Shown here: one piece after another, positions 42,974 to 54,707 of the stretch
Layout of the letters: every line of letters starts with the position of its first letter
How positions within the stretch are numbered: the first letter of the stretch is position 1
Origin: Powellomyces hirtus
Taxonomy: Eukaryota > Chytridiomycota > Chytridiomycetes > Spizellomycetales > Powellomycetaceae
Reading direction: 5' to 3'
Assembly (NCBI GenBank): GCA_025526995.1
Contig: JAHLKG010000005.1
Span: 930,001-994,000 of the forward strand
Length of the DNA stretch: 64,000 bases
Program-made: the position numbers and the translations under genes
Notes under the pieces: generated by a model
What the model was told of the DNA's origin: nothing
The model's input: the letters and a program-made list of their open reading frames with translations, nothing else
The model's database searches: none

Positions 42974-45900
42974 TCACGAAACATGTTTTGTGATCCCACA
43001 GGCGTCCCTCAGTTTCAAGAACTGATCCCTAGCCAGTGGTTTTGTCAAGATGTCTGCAACCATGTCCTGAGTCGAGAGATACTCTAATGCAATCTCCAAG
43101 CGTCCTAGTGCTTCTCTGATAAAGTGGTACCTCACTTCAATGTGTTTGGTGCTGGCATGCAATGTCGGGTTCTTAGCAAGAGCGATGGCACCCTGGTTGT
43201 CCTCAAAGAGCATTGTGGGTCCATCCTGCTTGAATCCAAGCTCCCCTGCAAGCAGACGAAGCCAAACAGCTTCCTTGGTGCACTGGGCTAGTGCCATGTA
43301 CTCTGCTTCCGTGCTTGAAAGAGCTACAGTGGTCTGCCGCTTGGATTGCCAGGTGATAGGCCCGTTGAACATGAAGATGAATCCAGTGGTTGATCTCCTT
43401 GTGTCCAAACATCCAGCATAGTCGGAATCCGAGTATCCAACCAGCTTCCTAGGCTCAGAGACATTCTCTTTGCCTCCCAGAAGGATTCCAAGTTCGCTTG
43501 TGCCCTTCAGGTATCTGATGATCCGCTTGGCAGCACTCCAATGCTCCTTTCCAGGCTTTGCAAGGTACTTGGACACAATTCCAACTGCAGCAGCAATGTC
43601 AGGGCGTGTTCCTAGCATGGCATAGATCAAACTGCCCACTGCATTCCTGTATGGCACAGAGCTCATCTCCAGCTCCTCCGTCTCATTCTGAGGTGCCATG
43701 TTGTTTCTGAGGTGCAGTCCATGTTCCATAGGCGTGGCATGAACCTTGGCATCTCCCATGTTGAATTTCGAAACGACCTCTTCAACATACTTCTTCTGAG
43801 ACAACCAGATGGTGCGGGTGCTTCTGCTCCGTCTGATGTGAATCCCAAGGAAGTAATTCAGCTCTCCAAGGTCTGTCATCTCAAAAGCTCGCCTCAGCTC
43901 CTTCTTGACATCCCCCAGCTGTTCCTTGCTTGATGAGGCCACAATGAGGTCGTCCACATAGATCAGAATGTACTCTGTTGTCCCATTCTGACTCCTGTAG
44001 TACATGCAAGGCTCTGCAGTCGACTGCACAAAGCCCATAGACTTCAGTTTGTGGTCTATCTTGTGGTTGAAGCGCCTTGCTGATTGCTTGAGGCCGTAGA
44101 GGGGTCTCCCAAGCTTGCAGACCCGTCCTGGATGCTTGGAATCCTCAAAGCCCTCCGGTTGGCGCATGTAGATCACATAGTCCAGATCCCCTTGCAAGAA
44201 TGCTGTCTTCACGTCCATCTGATGTGCCTCCAAGTCATCTGTGGCAATGATGGAGAACAGCAGTCTCATGGGACCAAACTTGGCAACAGGAGCAAACGTC
44301 TCCTGATAGTCCAATCCCTTTCTCTGAGAGAATCCCTTGGCAACAAGTCTTGCCTTGTATCTGTCAAGCTCTCCTGTGTCCTTCAGCTTTCGTTTGAAGA
44401 CCCACTTGCATCCAATAGCTTTTCTGCCCGTTGGCAGATCCACAAGTTGCCATGTCCCATTCTTGGCAAGAGCATCCATCTCTTCCTGAGCAGCCTGACG
44501 CCATTGTGAAGCATCTGGCATGGTCTGGCTCTCCTTGTAGCTTGTGGGCTCGTTTGAGACAAAGGAGACAGCATAGGCAACTGCAGCAACGTTTGCAGCG
44601 TTGCTTGAAGCCTTCCACCACTCTCCTGGCGGCTTCCTGAGTCTTTTGGGGGTTGGAGAAGGCTCTGCAGCACTCTCATAGTCAGAGGACGGCTCAGGGG
44701 TCCGTTCCCTCATGTTCTCCTCTCCCTCTGACATGTCTGTGTCCTCAGAGTCGTTACTGACATCCTGCAGCTCGTCACTGACATCCTGCAGCTCGTCACT
44801 GACATCCTGCAGCTTCATTTCGGGCCCATTTCCCACTTCCAGGCTCTCAGCAGGCACTTGGGGCGTCTGAGCAGACTGGAGGGATGGAATGAAGCTCTTC
44901 TCATCGAATTTGACACTTCTGGAGAACAGGATCTTCTTAGTCTGTATGTCCATAAGCCGGTATTCCTTGCTGTGGGAGCTATACCCCAGCATGATGCACT
45001 TGACAGCAGCATCATCCAGCTTCTGGCGCTTGTTGGGTTGAATGTAGGCATAGGCAATGCATCCAAACGTCCTCAAATGTCCCAGAGATGGTGGGATACC
45101 AAGGAACATCTCATAAGGCGTCTTGGGGCATGCAACAGTGGGAGATCTGTTCCTCAGATAGACTGCTGTCATGATTGCTTCTCCCCAGAAACGCTTGTCC
45201 AAGCCTGACTGCTTCAACAAACATCTCCCCATCTCCACAAGGGTACGGTTGGCTCGTTCAGCAACACCATTTTGCTGTGGAGTATTTACTGAACTCCTCT
45301 GATGCTGTGTGCCCTTCTCCTTGAAGTGGTCCCTTAGCAAGTTGCTCATGTACTCGCCTCCTGGGTCGGATCTGACAGCTTTGATCTGCTTTCCATGTAG
45401 GGGGACAAGTGCTGCTTCCAGCTCCTGATAGTGCCTAGCAACTTCTCCCTTGGTCTTCATAAGGCAAACATGGAAATATCTTGTCTTGTCATCAATGAAT
45501 GTGACAAAATAGCGATATCCAGTGATCGTGGGTGGTTCAACTGGTCCCCAGACATCTGTGTGGATCAATCCCAGCTTCTCTGATGCTCTGGAGGCCTGTG
45601 CCTTGGGGAATGGCGCTCTGCTTGCTTTGCTGAGTGCACAAGTGTCACAAATGCTCAAGCTCCCACTAGTTTGAACGCCCTTGGCAAGCTTGGTGAGCCT
45701 TCCAATGTCTGCAACGTTCAAATGGCCGAGTCTCTGATGCCATAGGGACAAGTCCTGACTTGTTGTGTCCCTTCCAACATTGTGGGCAATCCCAGCATTT
45801 GCCTGCCCATGTGTTGTCTCGAATGTGTAGACAAATTGGTTCTCTTTGGCAAGGAAAGCCATCCCATCCTTTGCAATGATCCGAGCAGCCTGTGGTCCCA

Positions 45901-47026
45901 CTTCAAAACAAGCTCCAGCTTTGGCAAGGCGAGCCAGTGATAGGAGGTTCTTGGTCATCTTGGGGACGTGCCAGCAGTTCTGGATTTGCAGGGGCACTGT
46001 CTTCCCCTCTGTGTTGATCACCCATGTGTGAAGCGTTCCATGCCCCACAGCTTCCAATGTGTGATTGTCTGCCATCTCAATGGCGACAGGAGACATCTTC
46101 TCATAGTCCCCAAACAGCTCTCTGCGGCCAGTCATGTGCTGAGAGGCTCCTGAGTCCAAAATCCAAGTGTTGGATGTCAGGGATGGCATCTGAGTTCCAA
46201 TGGTGGTGAAAGCAAAGCCTCCAGGCGTCTGTTGAGTTGAGTTGGCCTGGTTTAGGCCCTTCTTCTCGTCTGCTGCCCTCTTGTGGCATTCCTTCTTGAT
46301 GTGGCCCTTCTTGTTGCAGTAGTGACAGACTGCCTCCTTCTTCCAATCTGGCTTTCCCCCAGCCTTGTTGGTCTTCTGAGCATTCCCTTTGGTGTCAGCT
46401 TGTGTGAAGAAGGCTTTTGCTGCCTTTCCAGAGTTCTTCTTTCCATCTGCACGCCTCATTTCCTCCTGCAACAGCCTGGATGTCACAAAAGCCAAGTCCA
46501 GCTTCTCACTGGTCGACTCCAGAGTCATCACAAGGGTGTCAAAGGCTTCTGGAAGGGAAGAGAGCAAGGAGAACACATGGTCCTCCTCAGAAACGGGAGC
46601 TCCGATGGCTGCAAGTTCCTGGGTCATCCTCTTGATCTTGTTGATGTGGATGGTCATGGAATCAGTTGGGTCCATTGTCACAGTGAGGAACCGACGTCTC
46701 AGGAAGTGTCTGTTGGCAACCCCCTTCTTCTCATGCACCTCCCTCAGCTTTTCCCATGCTTCAAGGGCGGATTCAGCCTCATGAACATGCATCAATTGCT
46801 CATCATTCAAAGACATGATCAGCAGAGCCAGAGCTCTCTCATCTCGACGTATCCAGTCGTCTGATGCTGTGTTGGTGGCCTTGGCAGTTCCTGAGCCGTC
46901 CTTGATGTCAATGGCATCCCAAAGTCCCTTCTCAATCAACAGCATCTTCATTTTCAACTTCCAAAGGTGAAAGTTCTCCCCAGTGAACCTCTCAATGGAC
47001 ACTCGGCTGTCAGAGTCGCCAGCCAT
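42974..47026 (-). CDS. Copia-4 D7 Gag-Pol polyprotein, 1350 aa, intact frame
   Basis: Starts at ATG 47026; domain order and residue numbers are as in D5, with zinc knuckle, DSG, integrase D,D35E, YVDD and RNase H residues all present. Private replacements against D5 include KDGMAFLA (Thr to Met), MFLGIPP (His to Leu), QRKGLDY (Glu to Lys) and EVGNGPE (Ile to Asn); none hits a known catalytic residue. It may be active or slightly impaired. It belongs to the KARLVAKG subfamily with SDSR at the gag start. Confidence 0.93.
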   Translation of the reverse strand: MAGDSDSRVSIERFTGENFHLWKLKMKMLLIEKGLWDAIDIKDGSGTAKATNTASDDWIRRDERALALLIMSLNDEQLMHVHEAESALEAWEKLREVHEKKGVANRHFLRRRFLTVTMDPTDSMTIHINKIKRMTQELAAIGAPVSEEDHVFSLLSSLPEAFDTLVMTLESTSEKLDLAFVTSRLLQEEMRRADGKKNSGKAAKAFFTQADTKGNAQKTNKAGGKPDWKKEAVCHYCNKKGHIKKECHKRAADEKKGLNQANSTQQTPGGFAFTTIGTQMPSLTSNTWILDSGASQHMTGRRELFGDYEKMSPVAIEMADNHTLEAVGHGTLHTWVINTEGKTVPLQIQNCWHVPKMTKNLLSLARLAKAGACFEVGPQAARIIAKDGMAFLAKENQFVYTFETTHGQANAGIAHNVGRDTTSQDLSLWHQRLGHLNVADIGRLTKLAKGVQTSGSLSICDTCALSKASRAPFPKAQASRASEKLGLIHTDVWGPVEPPTITGYRYFVTFIDDKTRYFHVCLMKTKGEVARHYQELEAALVPLHGKQIKAVRSDPGGEYMSNLLRDHFKEKGTQHQRSSVNTPQQNGVAERANRTLVEMGRCLLKQSGLDKRFWGEAIMTAVYLRNRSPTVACPKTPYEMFLGIPPSLGHLRTFGCIAYAYIQPNKRQKLDDAAVKCIMLGYSSHSKEYRLMDIQTKKILFSRSVKFDEKSFIPSLQSAQTPQVPAESLEVGNGPEMKLQDVSDELQDVSDELQDVSNDSEDTDMSEGEENMRERTPEPSSDYESAAEPSPTPKRLRKPPGEWWKASSNAANVAAVAYAVSFVSNEPTSYKESQTMPDASQWRQAAQEEMDALAKNGTWQLVDLPTGRKAIGCKWVFKRKLKDTGELDRYKARLVAKGFSQRKGLDYQETFAPVAKFGPMRLLFSIIATDDLEAHQMDVKTAFLQGDLDYVIYMRQPEGFEDSKHPGRVCKLGRPLYGLKQSARRFNHKIDHKLKSMGFVQSTAEPCMYYRSQNGTTEYILIYVDDLIVASSSKEQLGDVKKELRRAFEMTDLGELNYFLGIHIRRSRSTRTIWLSQKKYVEEVVSKFNMGDAKVHATPMEHGLHLRNNMAPQNETEELEMSSVPYRNAVGSLIYAMLGTRPDIAAAVGIVSKYLAKPGKEHWSAAKRIIRYLKGTSELGILLGGKENVSEPRKLVGYSDSDYAGCLDTRRSTTGFIFMFNGPITWQSKRQTTVALSSTEAEYMALAQCTKEAVWLRLLAGELGFKQDGPTMLFEDNQGAIALAKNPTLHASTKHIEVRYHFIREALGRLEIALEYLSTQDMVADILTKPLARDQFLKLRDACGITKHVS

Positions 47027-47305
47027 CTTGTGCAAAGAGTGTGGCAAAATGGGATAGTCCCGGTGTTCAACCGCAAGTGGTCAGAACCTGCTCCAGAAAA
47101 TCCACTCCAGTCCAGTCCAGTCCAGACAATAGCTCGTTTGATGGTCAGACGCAGGTGTCCTATGCCTGCTATCTAGGCTTCTCGAGTGCTCAAACAGTTC
47201 TCCAAGTCCTCAGCAGCACCAGTGATAGGCACAGTGACGTGTTTCCCAGATAGGGATAGAGGTGGAGTCAGTAATGTTCAGACAGCTGTGTCAGGGCTCA
47301 TAACC

Positions 47306-47805
47306 TGTTGAGACGTCTTGACATCTACAAACAGGAACTCAGCATACCAGATAGGTTGCTAGGTTGTTGTCAAGACTTGCAGAGGGTCTGAAGGTGCTTC
47401 CCAAGGTAGGGAAGGTCGCCTGTAGTGTTTGGCAGAGTGTACTAGACAAGTAGAGTGTGTTGGACTGTTATTATATTGGTTGGGGATGCCCAGAGGGCGT
47501 CCTTTAATAACAATTTGGATCATAGTACATGTGTAGTGACAATCTAACTGTGCCCTAGCTTGGCCAAGACGGCCCTGGCCTGGCCTAGTATTGTTCCCAA
47601 TCACAGGGTGTCTTTTTGCCTTTTCTTGGCGCTTCTATCAGCGCTCCAGACGTGTTCTAGGCCTTCCCAGGCCCTCTCCAGCTATTCTGGATCGTTCTAG
47701 ACCATTCTGGACCAGTCCAGACCATTCTAGACACAAGTGGATGTCCTCCCACATGTCCCGTGTGCTCTAAGTCCTCCCAGAGGCGCCCACAGGTAGATTC
47801 CAACA
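47306..47805 (-). repeat. Copia-4 D7 5' LTR, 500 bp
   Basis: GGACCAGTCC marker. Primer site 47290-47305. Followed by CTCCC and then AAGCTTGC of D6. Confidence 0.95.
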
Positions 47806-50727
47806 CTCCCAAGCTTGCAGACCCGTCCTGGATGCTTGGAATCCTCAAAGCCCTCCGGTTGGCGCATGTAGATCACATAGTCCAGATCCCCTTGCAAGAA
47901 TGCTGTCTTCACGTCCATCTCATGTGCTTCCAAGTCGTCTGTAGCAATAATGGAGAACAGCAGTCTCATGGGACCAAACTTGGCAACAGGAGCAAACGTC
48001 TCCTGATAGTCCAATCCCTCTCTCTGAGAGAATCCCTTGGCAACAGGTCTTGCCTTGTATCTGTCAAGCTCTCCTGTGTCCTTCAGCTTTTGTTTGAAGA
48101 CCCACTTGCATCCAATAGCTTTTCTGCCCATTGGCAGATCCACAAGTTGCCATGTCCCATTCTTGGCAAGAGCATCCATCTCTTCCTGAGCAGCCTGACG
48201 CCATTGTGAAGCATCTGGCATGGTCTGGCTCTCCTTGTAGCTTGTGGGCTCGTTTGAGACAAAAGAGACAGCATAGGCAACTGCAGCAACGTTTGCAGCA
48301 TTGCTTGAAGCCTTCCACCACTCTCCTGGCGGATTCCTGAGTCTTTCGGGGGTTGGAGAAGGCTCTGCAGCACTCTCATAGTCAGAGGACGGCTCAGGGG
48401 TCCGTTCCCTCATGTTCTCCTCTCCCTCTGACATGGCTGTGTCCTCAGAGTCATCACTGACATCCTGCAGCTCGTCACTGACATCCTGCAGCTCGTCACT
48501 GACATCCTGCAGCTTCATTTCAGGCCCAATTCCCACTTCCAGGCTCTCAGCAGGCACTTGGGGCGTCTGAGCAGACTGGAGGGATGGAATGAAGCTCTTC
48601 TCATCGAATTTGACACTTCTGGAGAACAGGATCTTCTTAGTCTGTATGTCCATAAGCCGGTATTCCTTGCTGTGGGAGCTATACCCCAGCATGATGCACT
48701 TGACGGCAGCATCATCCAGCTTCTGGCGCTTGTTGGGTTGAATGTAGGCATAGGCAATGCATCCAAACGTCCTCAAATGTCCCAGAGATGGTGGGATACC
48801 ATGGAACATCTCATAAGGCGTCTTGGGGCATGCAACAGTGGGAGATCTGTTCCTCAGATAGACTGCTGTCATGATTGCTTCTCCCCAGAAACGCTTGTCC
48901 AAGCCTGACTGCTTCAACAAACATCTCCCCATCTCCACAAGGGTACGGTTGGCTCGTTCAGCAACACCATTTTGCTGTGGAGTATTTACTGAACTCCTCT
49001 GATGCTGTGTGCCCTTCTCCTTGAAGTGGTCCCTTAGCAAGTTGCTCATGTACTCGCCTCCTGGGTCGGATCTGACAGCTTTGATCTGCTTTCCATGTAG
49101 GGGGACGAGTGCTGCTTCCAGCTCCTGATAGTGCCTAGCAACTTCTCCCTTGGTCTTCATAAGGCAAACATGGAAATATCTCGTCTTGTCATCAATGAAT
49201 GTGACGAAATAGCGATATCCAGTGATTGTGGGTGGTTCAACTGGTCCCCAGACATCTGTGTGGATCAATCCCAGCTTCTCTGATGCTCTGGAGGCCTGTG
49301 CCTTGGGGAATGGCGCTCTGCTTGCTTTGCTGAGTGCACAAGTGTCACAAATGCTCAAGCTCCCACTGGTTTGAACGCCCTTGGCAAGCTTGGTGAGCCT
49401 TCCAATGTCTGCAACATTCAAATGGCCGAGTCTCTGATGCCATAGGGACAAGTCCTGACTTGTTGTGTCCCTTCCAACATTGTGGGCAATCCCAGCATTT
49501 GCCTGCCCATGTGTTGTCTCGAATGTGTAGACAAATTGGTTCTCTTTGGCAAGGAAAGCCGTCCCATCCTTTGCAATGATCCGAGCAGCCTGTGGTCCCA
49601 CATCAAAACAAGCTCCAGCTTTGGCAAGGCGAGCCAGTGATAGGAGGTTCTTGGTCATCTTGGGGACGTGCCAGCAGTTTCTGGATTTGCAGGGGCACTG
49701 TCTTCCCCTCTGTGTTGATCACCCATGTGTGAAGCGTTCCATGCCCCACAGCTTCCAATGTGTGATTGTCTGCCATCTCAATGGCGACAGGAGACATCTT
49801 CTCATAGTCCCCAAACAGCTCTCTGCGGCCAGTCATGTGCTGAGAGGCTCCTGAGTCCAAAATCCAAGTGTTGGATGTCAGGGATGGCATCTGAGTTCCA
49901 ATGGTGGTGAAAGCAAAGCCTCCAGGCGTCTGTTGAGTTGAGTTGGCCTGGTTTAGGCCCTTCTTCTCGTCTGCTGCCCTCTTGTGGCATTCCTTCTTGA
50001 TGTGGCCCTTCTTGTTGCAGTAGTGACAGACTGCCTCCTTCTTCCAATCTGGCTTTCCCCCAGCCTTGTTGGTCTTCTGAGCATTCCCTTTGGTGTCAGC
50101 TTGTGTGAAGAAGGCTTTTGCTGCCTTTCCAGAGTTCTTCTTTCCATCTGCACGCCTCATTTCCTCCTGCAACAGCCTGGATGTCACAAAAGCCAAGTCC
50201 AGCTTCTCACTGGTCGACTCCAGAGTCATCACAAGGGTGTCAAAGGCTTCTGGAAGGGAAGAGAGCAAGGAGAACACATGGTCCTCCTCAGAAACGGGAG
50301 CTCCGATGGCTGCAAGTTCCTGGGTCATCCTCTTGATCTTGTTGATGTGGATGGTCATGGAATCAGTTGGGTCCATTGTCACAGTGAGGAACCGACGTCT
50401 CAGGAAGTGTCTGTTGGCAACCCCCTTCTTCTCATGCACCTCCCTCAGCTTTTCCCATGCTTCAAGGGCGGATTCAGCCTCATGAACATGCATCAATTGC
50501 TCATCATTCAAAGACATGATCAGCAGAGCCAGAGCTCTCTCATCTCGACGTATCCAGTCGTCTGATGCTGTGTTGGTGGCCTTGGCAGTTCCTGAGCCGT
50601 CCTTGATGTCAATGGCATCCCAAAGTCCCTTCTCAATCAACAGCATCTTCATTTTCAACTTCCAAAGGTGAAAGTTCTCCCCAGTGAACCTCTCAATGGA
50701 CACTCGGCTGTCAGAGTCGCCAGCCAT
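47806..50727 (-). pseudogene. Copia-4 D6 gag-pol, first part (hybrid copy), with frameshift
   Basis: Starts at ATG 50727. The gag start has D7 markers (SDSR, KKECHKR, GTTGAGTTGAG at 49931). From about 49680 leftward it has D4/D6 markers: the extra T at 49678-49680 and FDVG. The extra T shifts the frame after the protease. The second frame then runs MTKNLLSL to the D7 insertion in RT. Confidence 0.95.
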
Positions 50728-51006
50728 CTTGTGCAAAGAGTGTGGCAAAATGGGATAGTCCCGGTGTTCAACCGCAAGTGGTCAGAACCTGCTCCAGAAA
50801 ATCCACTCCAGTCCAGTCCAGTCCAGACAATAGCTCGTTTGATGGTCAGACGCAGGTGTCCTATGCCTGCTATCTAGGCTTCTCGAGTGCTCAAACAGTT
50901 CTCCAAGTCCTCAGTTGCACCAGTGATAGGCACAGTGACGTGTTTCCCAGATAGGGATAGAGGTGGAGTCAGTAATGTTCAGACAGCTGTGTCAGGGCTC
51001 ATAACC

Positions 51007-51506
51007 TGTTGAGACGTCTTGACATCTACAAACAGGAACTCAGCATACCAGATAGGTTGCTAGGTTGTTGTCAAGACTTGCAGAGGGTCTGAAGGTGCTT
51101 CCCAAGGTAGGGAAGGTCGCCTGTAGTGTTTGGCAGAGTGTACTAGACAAGTAGAGTGTGTTGGACTGTTATTATATTGGTTGGGGATGCCCAGAGGGCG
51201 TCCTTTAATAACAATTTGGATCATAGTACATGTGTAGTGACAATCTAACTGTGCCCTAGCTTGGCCAAGACGGCCCTGGCCTGGCCTAGTATTGTTCCCA
51301 ATCACAGGGTGTCTTTTTGCCTTTTCTTGGCGCTTCTATCAGCGCTCCAGACGTGTTCTAGGCCTTCCCAGGCCCTCTCCAGCTATTCTGGATCGTTCTA
51401 GACCATTCTGGACCAGTCCAGACCATTCTAGACACAAGTGGATGTCCTCCCACATGTCCCGTGTGCTCTAAGTCCTCCCAGAGGCGCCCACAGGTAGATT
51501 CCAACA
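51007..51506 (-). repeat. Copia-4 LTR between D6 and D6', D7-derived
   Basis: 500 bp with the D7 marker GGACCAGTCC and TATTAAAG. It is followed by CTCCC then AAGCTTGC, reproducing the junction of D7's 5' LTR at 47806. Confidence 0.95.
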
Positions 51507-54428
51507 CTCCCAAGCTTGCAGACCCGTCCTGGATGCTTGGAATCCTCAAAGCCCTCCGGTTGGCGCATGTAGATCACATAGTCCAGATCCCCTTGCAAGA
51601 ATGCTGTCTTCACGTCCATCTCATGTGCTTCCAAGTCGTCTGTAGCAATAATGGAGAACAGCAGTCTCATGGGACCAAACTTGGCAACAGGAGCAAACGT
51701 CTCCTGATAGTCCAATCCCTCTCTCTGAGAGAATCCCTTGGCAACAGGTCTTGCCTTGTATCTGTCAAGCTCTCCTGTGTCCTTCAGCTTTCGTTTGAAG
51801 ACCCACTTGCATCCAATAGCTTTTCTGCCCATTGGCAGATCCACAAGTTGCCATGTCCCATTCTTGGCAAGAGCATCCATCTCTTCCTGAGCAGCCTGAC
51901 GCCATTGTGAAGCATCTGGCATGGTCTGGCTCTCCTTGTAGCTTGTGGGCTCGTTTGAGACAAAAGAGACAGCATAGGCAACTGCAGCAACGTTTGCAGC
52001 ATTGCTTGAAGCCTTCCACCACTCTCCTGGCGGATTCCTGAGTCTTTCGGGGGTTGGAGAAGGCTCTGCAGCACTCTCATAGTCAGAGGACGGCTCAGGG
52101 GTCCGTTCCCTCATGTTCTCCTCTCCCTCTGACATGGCTGTGTCCTCAGAGTCATCACTGACATCCTGCAGCTCGTCACTGACATCCTGCAGCTCGTCAC
52201 TGACATCCTGCAGCTTCATTTCAGGCCCAATTCCCACTTCCAGGCTCTCAGCAGGCACTTGGGGCGTCTGAGCAGACTGGAGGGATGGAATGAAGCTCTT
52301 CTCATCGAATTTGACACTTCTGGAGAACAGGATCTTCTTAGTCTGTATGTCCATAAGCCGGTATTCCTTGCTGTGGGAGCTATACCCCAGCATGATGCAC
52401 TTGACGGCAGCATCATCCAGCTTCTGGCGCTTGTTGGGTTGAATGTAGGCATAGGCAATGCATCCAAACGTCCTCAAATGTCCCAGAGATGGTGGGATAC
52501 CATGGAACATCTCATAAGGCGTCTTGGGGCATGCAACAGTGGGAGATCTGTTCCTCAGATAGACTGCTGTCATGATTGCTTCTCCCCAGAAACGCTTGTC
52601 CAAGCCTGACTGCTTCAACAAACATCTCCCCATCTCCACAAGGGTACGGTTGGCTCGTTCAGCAACACCATTTTGCTGTGGAGTATTTACTGAACTCCTC
52701 TGATGCTGTGTGCCCTTCTCCTTGAAGTGGTCCCTTAGCAAGTTGCTCATGTACTCGCCTCCTGGGTCGGATCTGACAGCTTTGATCTGCTTTCCATGTA
52801 GGGGGACGAGTGCTGCTTCCAGCTCCTGATAGTGCCTAGCAACTTCTCCCTTGGTCTTCATAAGGCAAACATGGAAATATCTCGTCTTGTCATCAATGAA
52901 TGTGACGAAATAGCGATATCCAGTGATTGTGGGTGGTTCAACTGGTCCCCAGACATCTGTGTGGATCAATCCCAGCTTCTCTGATGCTCTGGAGGCCTGT
53001 GCCTTGGGGAATGGCGCTCTGCTTGCTTTGCTGAGTGCACAAGTGTCACAAATGCTCAAGCTCCCACTGGTTTGAACGCCCTTGGCAAGCTTGGTGAGCC
53101 TTCCAATGTCTGCAACATTCAAATGGCCGAGTCTCTGATGCCATAGGGACAAGTCCTGACTTGTTGTGTCCCTTCCAACATTGTGGGCAATCCCAGCATT
53201 TGCCTGCCCATGTGTTGTCTCGAATGTGTAGACAAATTGGTTCTCTTTGGCAAGGAAAGCCGTCCCATCCTTTGCAATGATCCGAGCAGCCTGTGGTCCC
53301 ACATCAAAACAAGCTCCAGCTTTGGCAAGGCGAGCCAGTGATAGGAGGTTCTTGGTCATCTTGGGGACGTGCCAGCAGTTTCTGGATTTGCAGGGGCACT
53401 GTCTTCCCCTCTGTGTTGATCACCCATGTGTGAAGCGTTCCATGCCCCACAGCTTCCAATGTGTGATTGTCTGCCATCTCAATGGCGACAGGAGACATCT
53501 TCTCATAGTCCCCAAACAGCTCTCTGCGGCCAGTCATGTGCTGAGAGGCTCCTGAGTCCAAAATCCAAGTGTTGGATGTCAGGGATGGCATCTGAGTTCC
53601 AATGGTGGTGAAAGCAAAGCCTCCAGGCGTCTGCTGAGTCGAGTTGGCCTGGTTTAGGCCCTTCTTCTCGTCTGCTGCCCTCTTGTGGCAGTCCTTCTTG
53701 ATGTGGCCCTTCTTGTTGCAGTAGTGACAGACTGCCTCCTTCTTCCAATCTGGCTTTCCCCCAGCCTTGTTGGTCTTCTGAGCATTCCCTTTGGTGTCAG
53801 CTTGTGTGAAGAAGGCTTTTGCTGCCTTTCCAGAGTTCTTCTTTCCATCTGCACGCCTCATTTCCTCCTGCAACAGCCTGGATGTCACAAAAGCCAAGTC
53901 CAGCTTCTCACTGGTCGACTCCAGAGTCATCACAAGGGTGTCAAAGGCTTCTGGAAGGGAAGAGAGCAAGGAGAACACATGGTCCTCCTCAGAAACGGGA
54001 GCTCCGATGGCTGCAAGTTCCTGGGTCATCCTCTTGATCTTGTTGATGTGGATGGTCATGGAATCAGTTGGGTCCATTGTCACAGTGAGGAACCGACGTC
54101 TCAGGAAGTGTCTGTTGGCAACCCCCTTCTTCTCATGCACCTCCCTCAGCTTTTCCCATGCTTCAAGGGCAGATTCGGCCTCATGAACATGCATCAATTG
54201 CTCATCATTCAAAGACATGATCAGCAGAGCCAGAGCTCTCTCATCTCGACGTATCCAGTCGTCTGATGCTGTGTTGGTGGCCTTGGCAGTTCCAGAGCCG
54301 TCCTTGATGTCAATGGCATCCCAAAGTCCCTTCTCAATCAACAGCATCTTCATTTTCAACTTCCAAAGGTGAAAGTTTTCCCCAGTGAACCTCTCAATGG
54401 ACACTCGGATGTCAGAGTCGCCAGCCAT
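51507..54428 (-). pseudogene. Copia-4 D6' gag-pol, 3'-truncated, with frameshift
   Basis: Starts at ATG 54428 with D4-type gag (SDIR, KKDCHKR, GTCTGCTGAGTCGAG). The extra T at 53379-53381 shifts the frame after the protease, as in D4 and D6. Pol ends at the CTCCC junction in RT, where translation would run into LTR sequence. Confidence 0.93.
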
Positions 54429-54707
54429 CTTGTGCAAAGAGTGTGGCAAAATGGGATAGTCCCGGTGTTCAACCGCAAGTGGTCAGAACCTGCTCCAGAT
54501 AATCCACTCCAGTCCAGTCCACTCCAGACAATAGCTTGTTCGATGGTCAGACGCAGGTGTTCTATGCCTGCTATCTAGGCTTCTCGAGTGCTCAAACAGT
54601 TCTCCAAGTCCTCAGCAGTACCAGTGATAGGCACAGTGACGTGTTTCCCAGATAGGGATAGAGGTGGAGTCAGTAATGTTCAGACAGCTGTGTCAGGGCT
54701 CATAACC

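Larger units (their letters stand above)
42467..47805 (-). mobile_element. Copia-4 element D7, complete, nested in D6
   Basis: 5339 bp, LTRs differing at one base by eye (CTTCCATC against CTTCTATC), CTCCC duplication (42462-42466 and 47806-47810), primer site, polypurine tract, unbroken polyprotein. CTCCC is also the normal first internal sequence next to a Copia-4 LTR, but the flanks here (GAGGGGT and AAGCTTGC) are contiguous RT codons in other copies, so it is a real target duplication. Confidence 0.95.
40823..51506 (-). mobile_element. Copia-4 element D6 (array unit 3), split by D7
   Basis: Internal pieces 41323-42466 and 47811-51006 total 4340 bp, including the extra T. Its 5' gag end and 5' LTR are of D7 type (see the unequal-crossover finding), so the unit is a hybrid. 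Confidence 0.9.
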
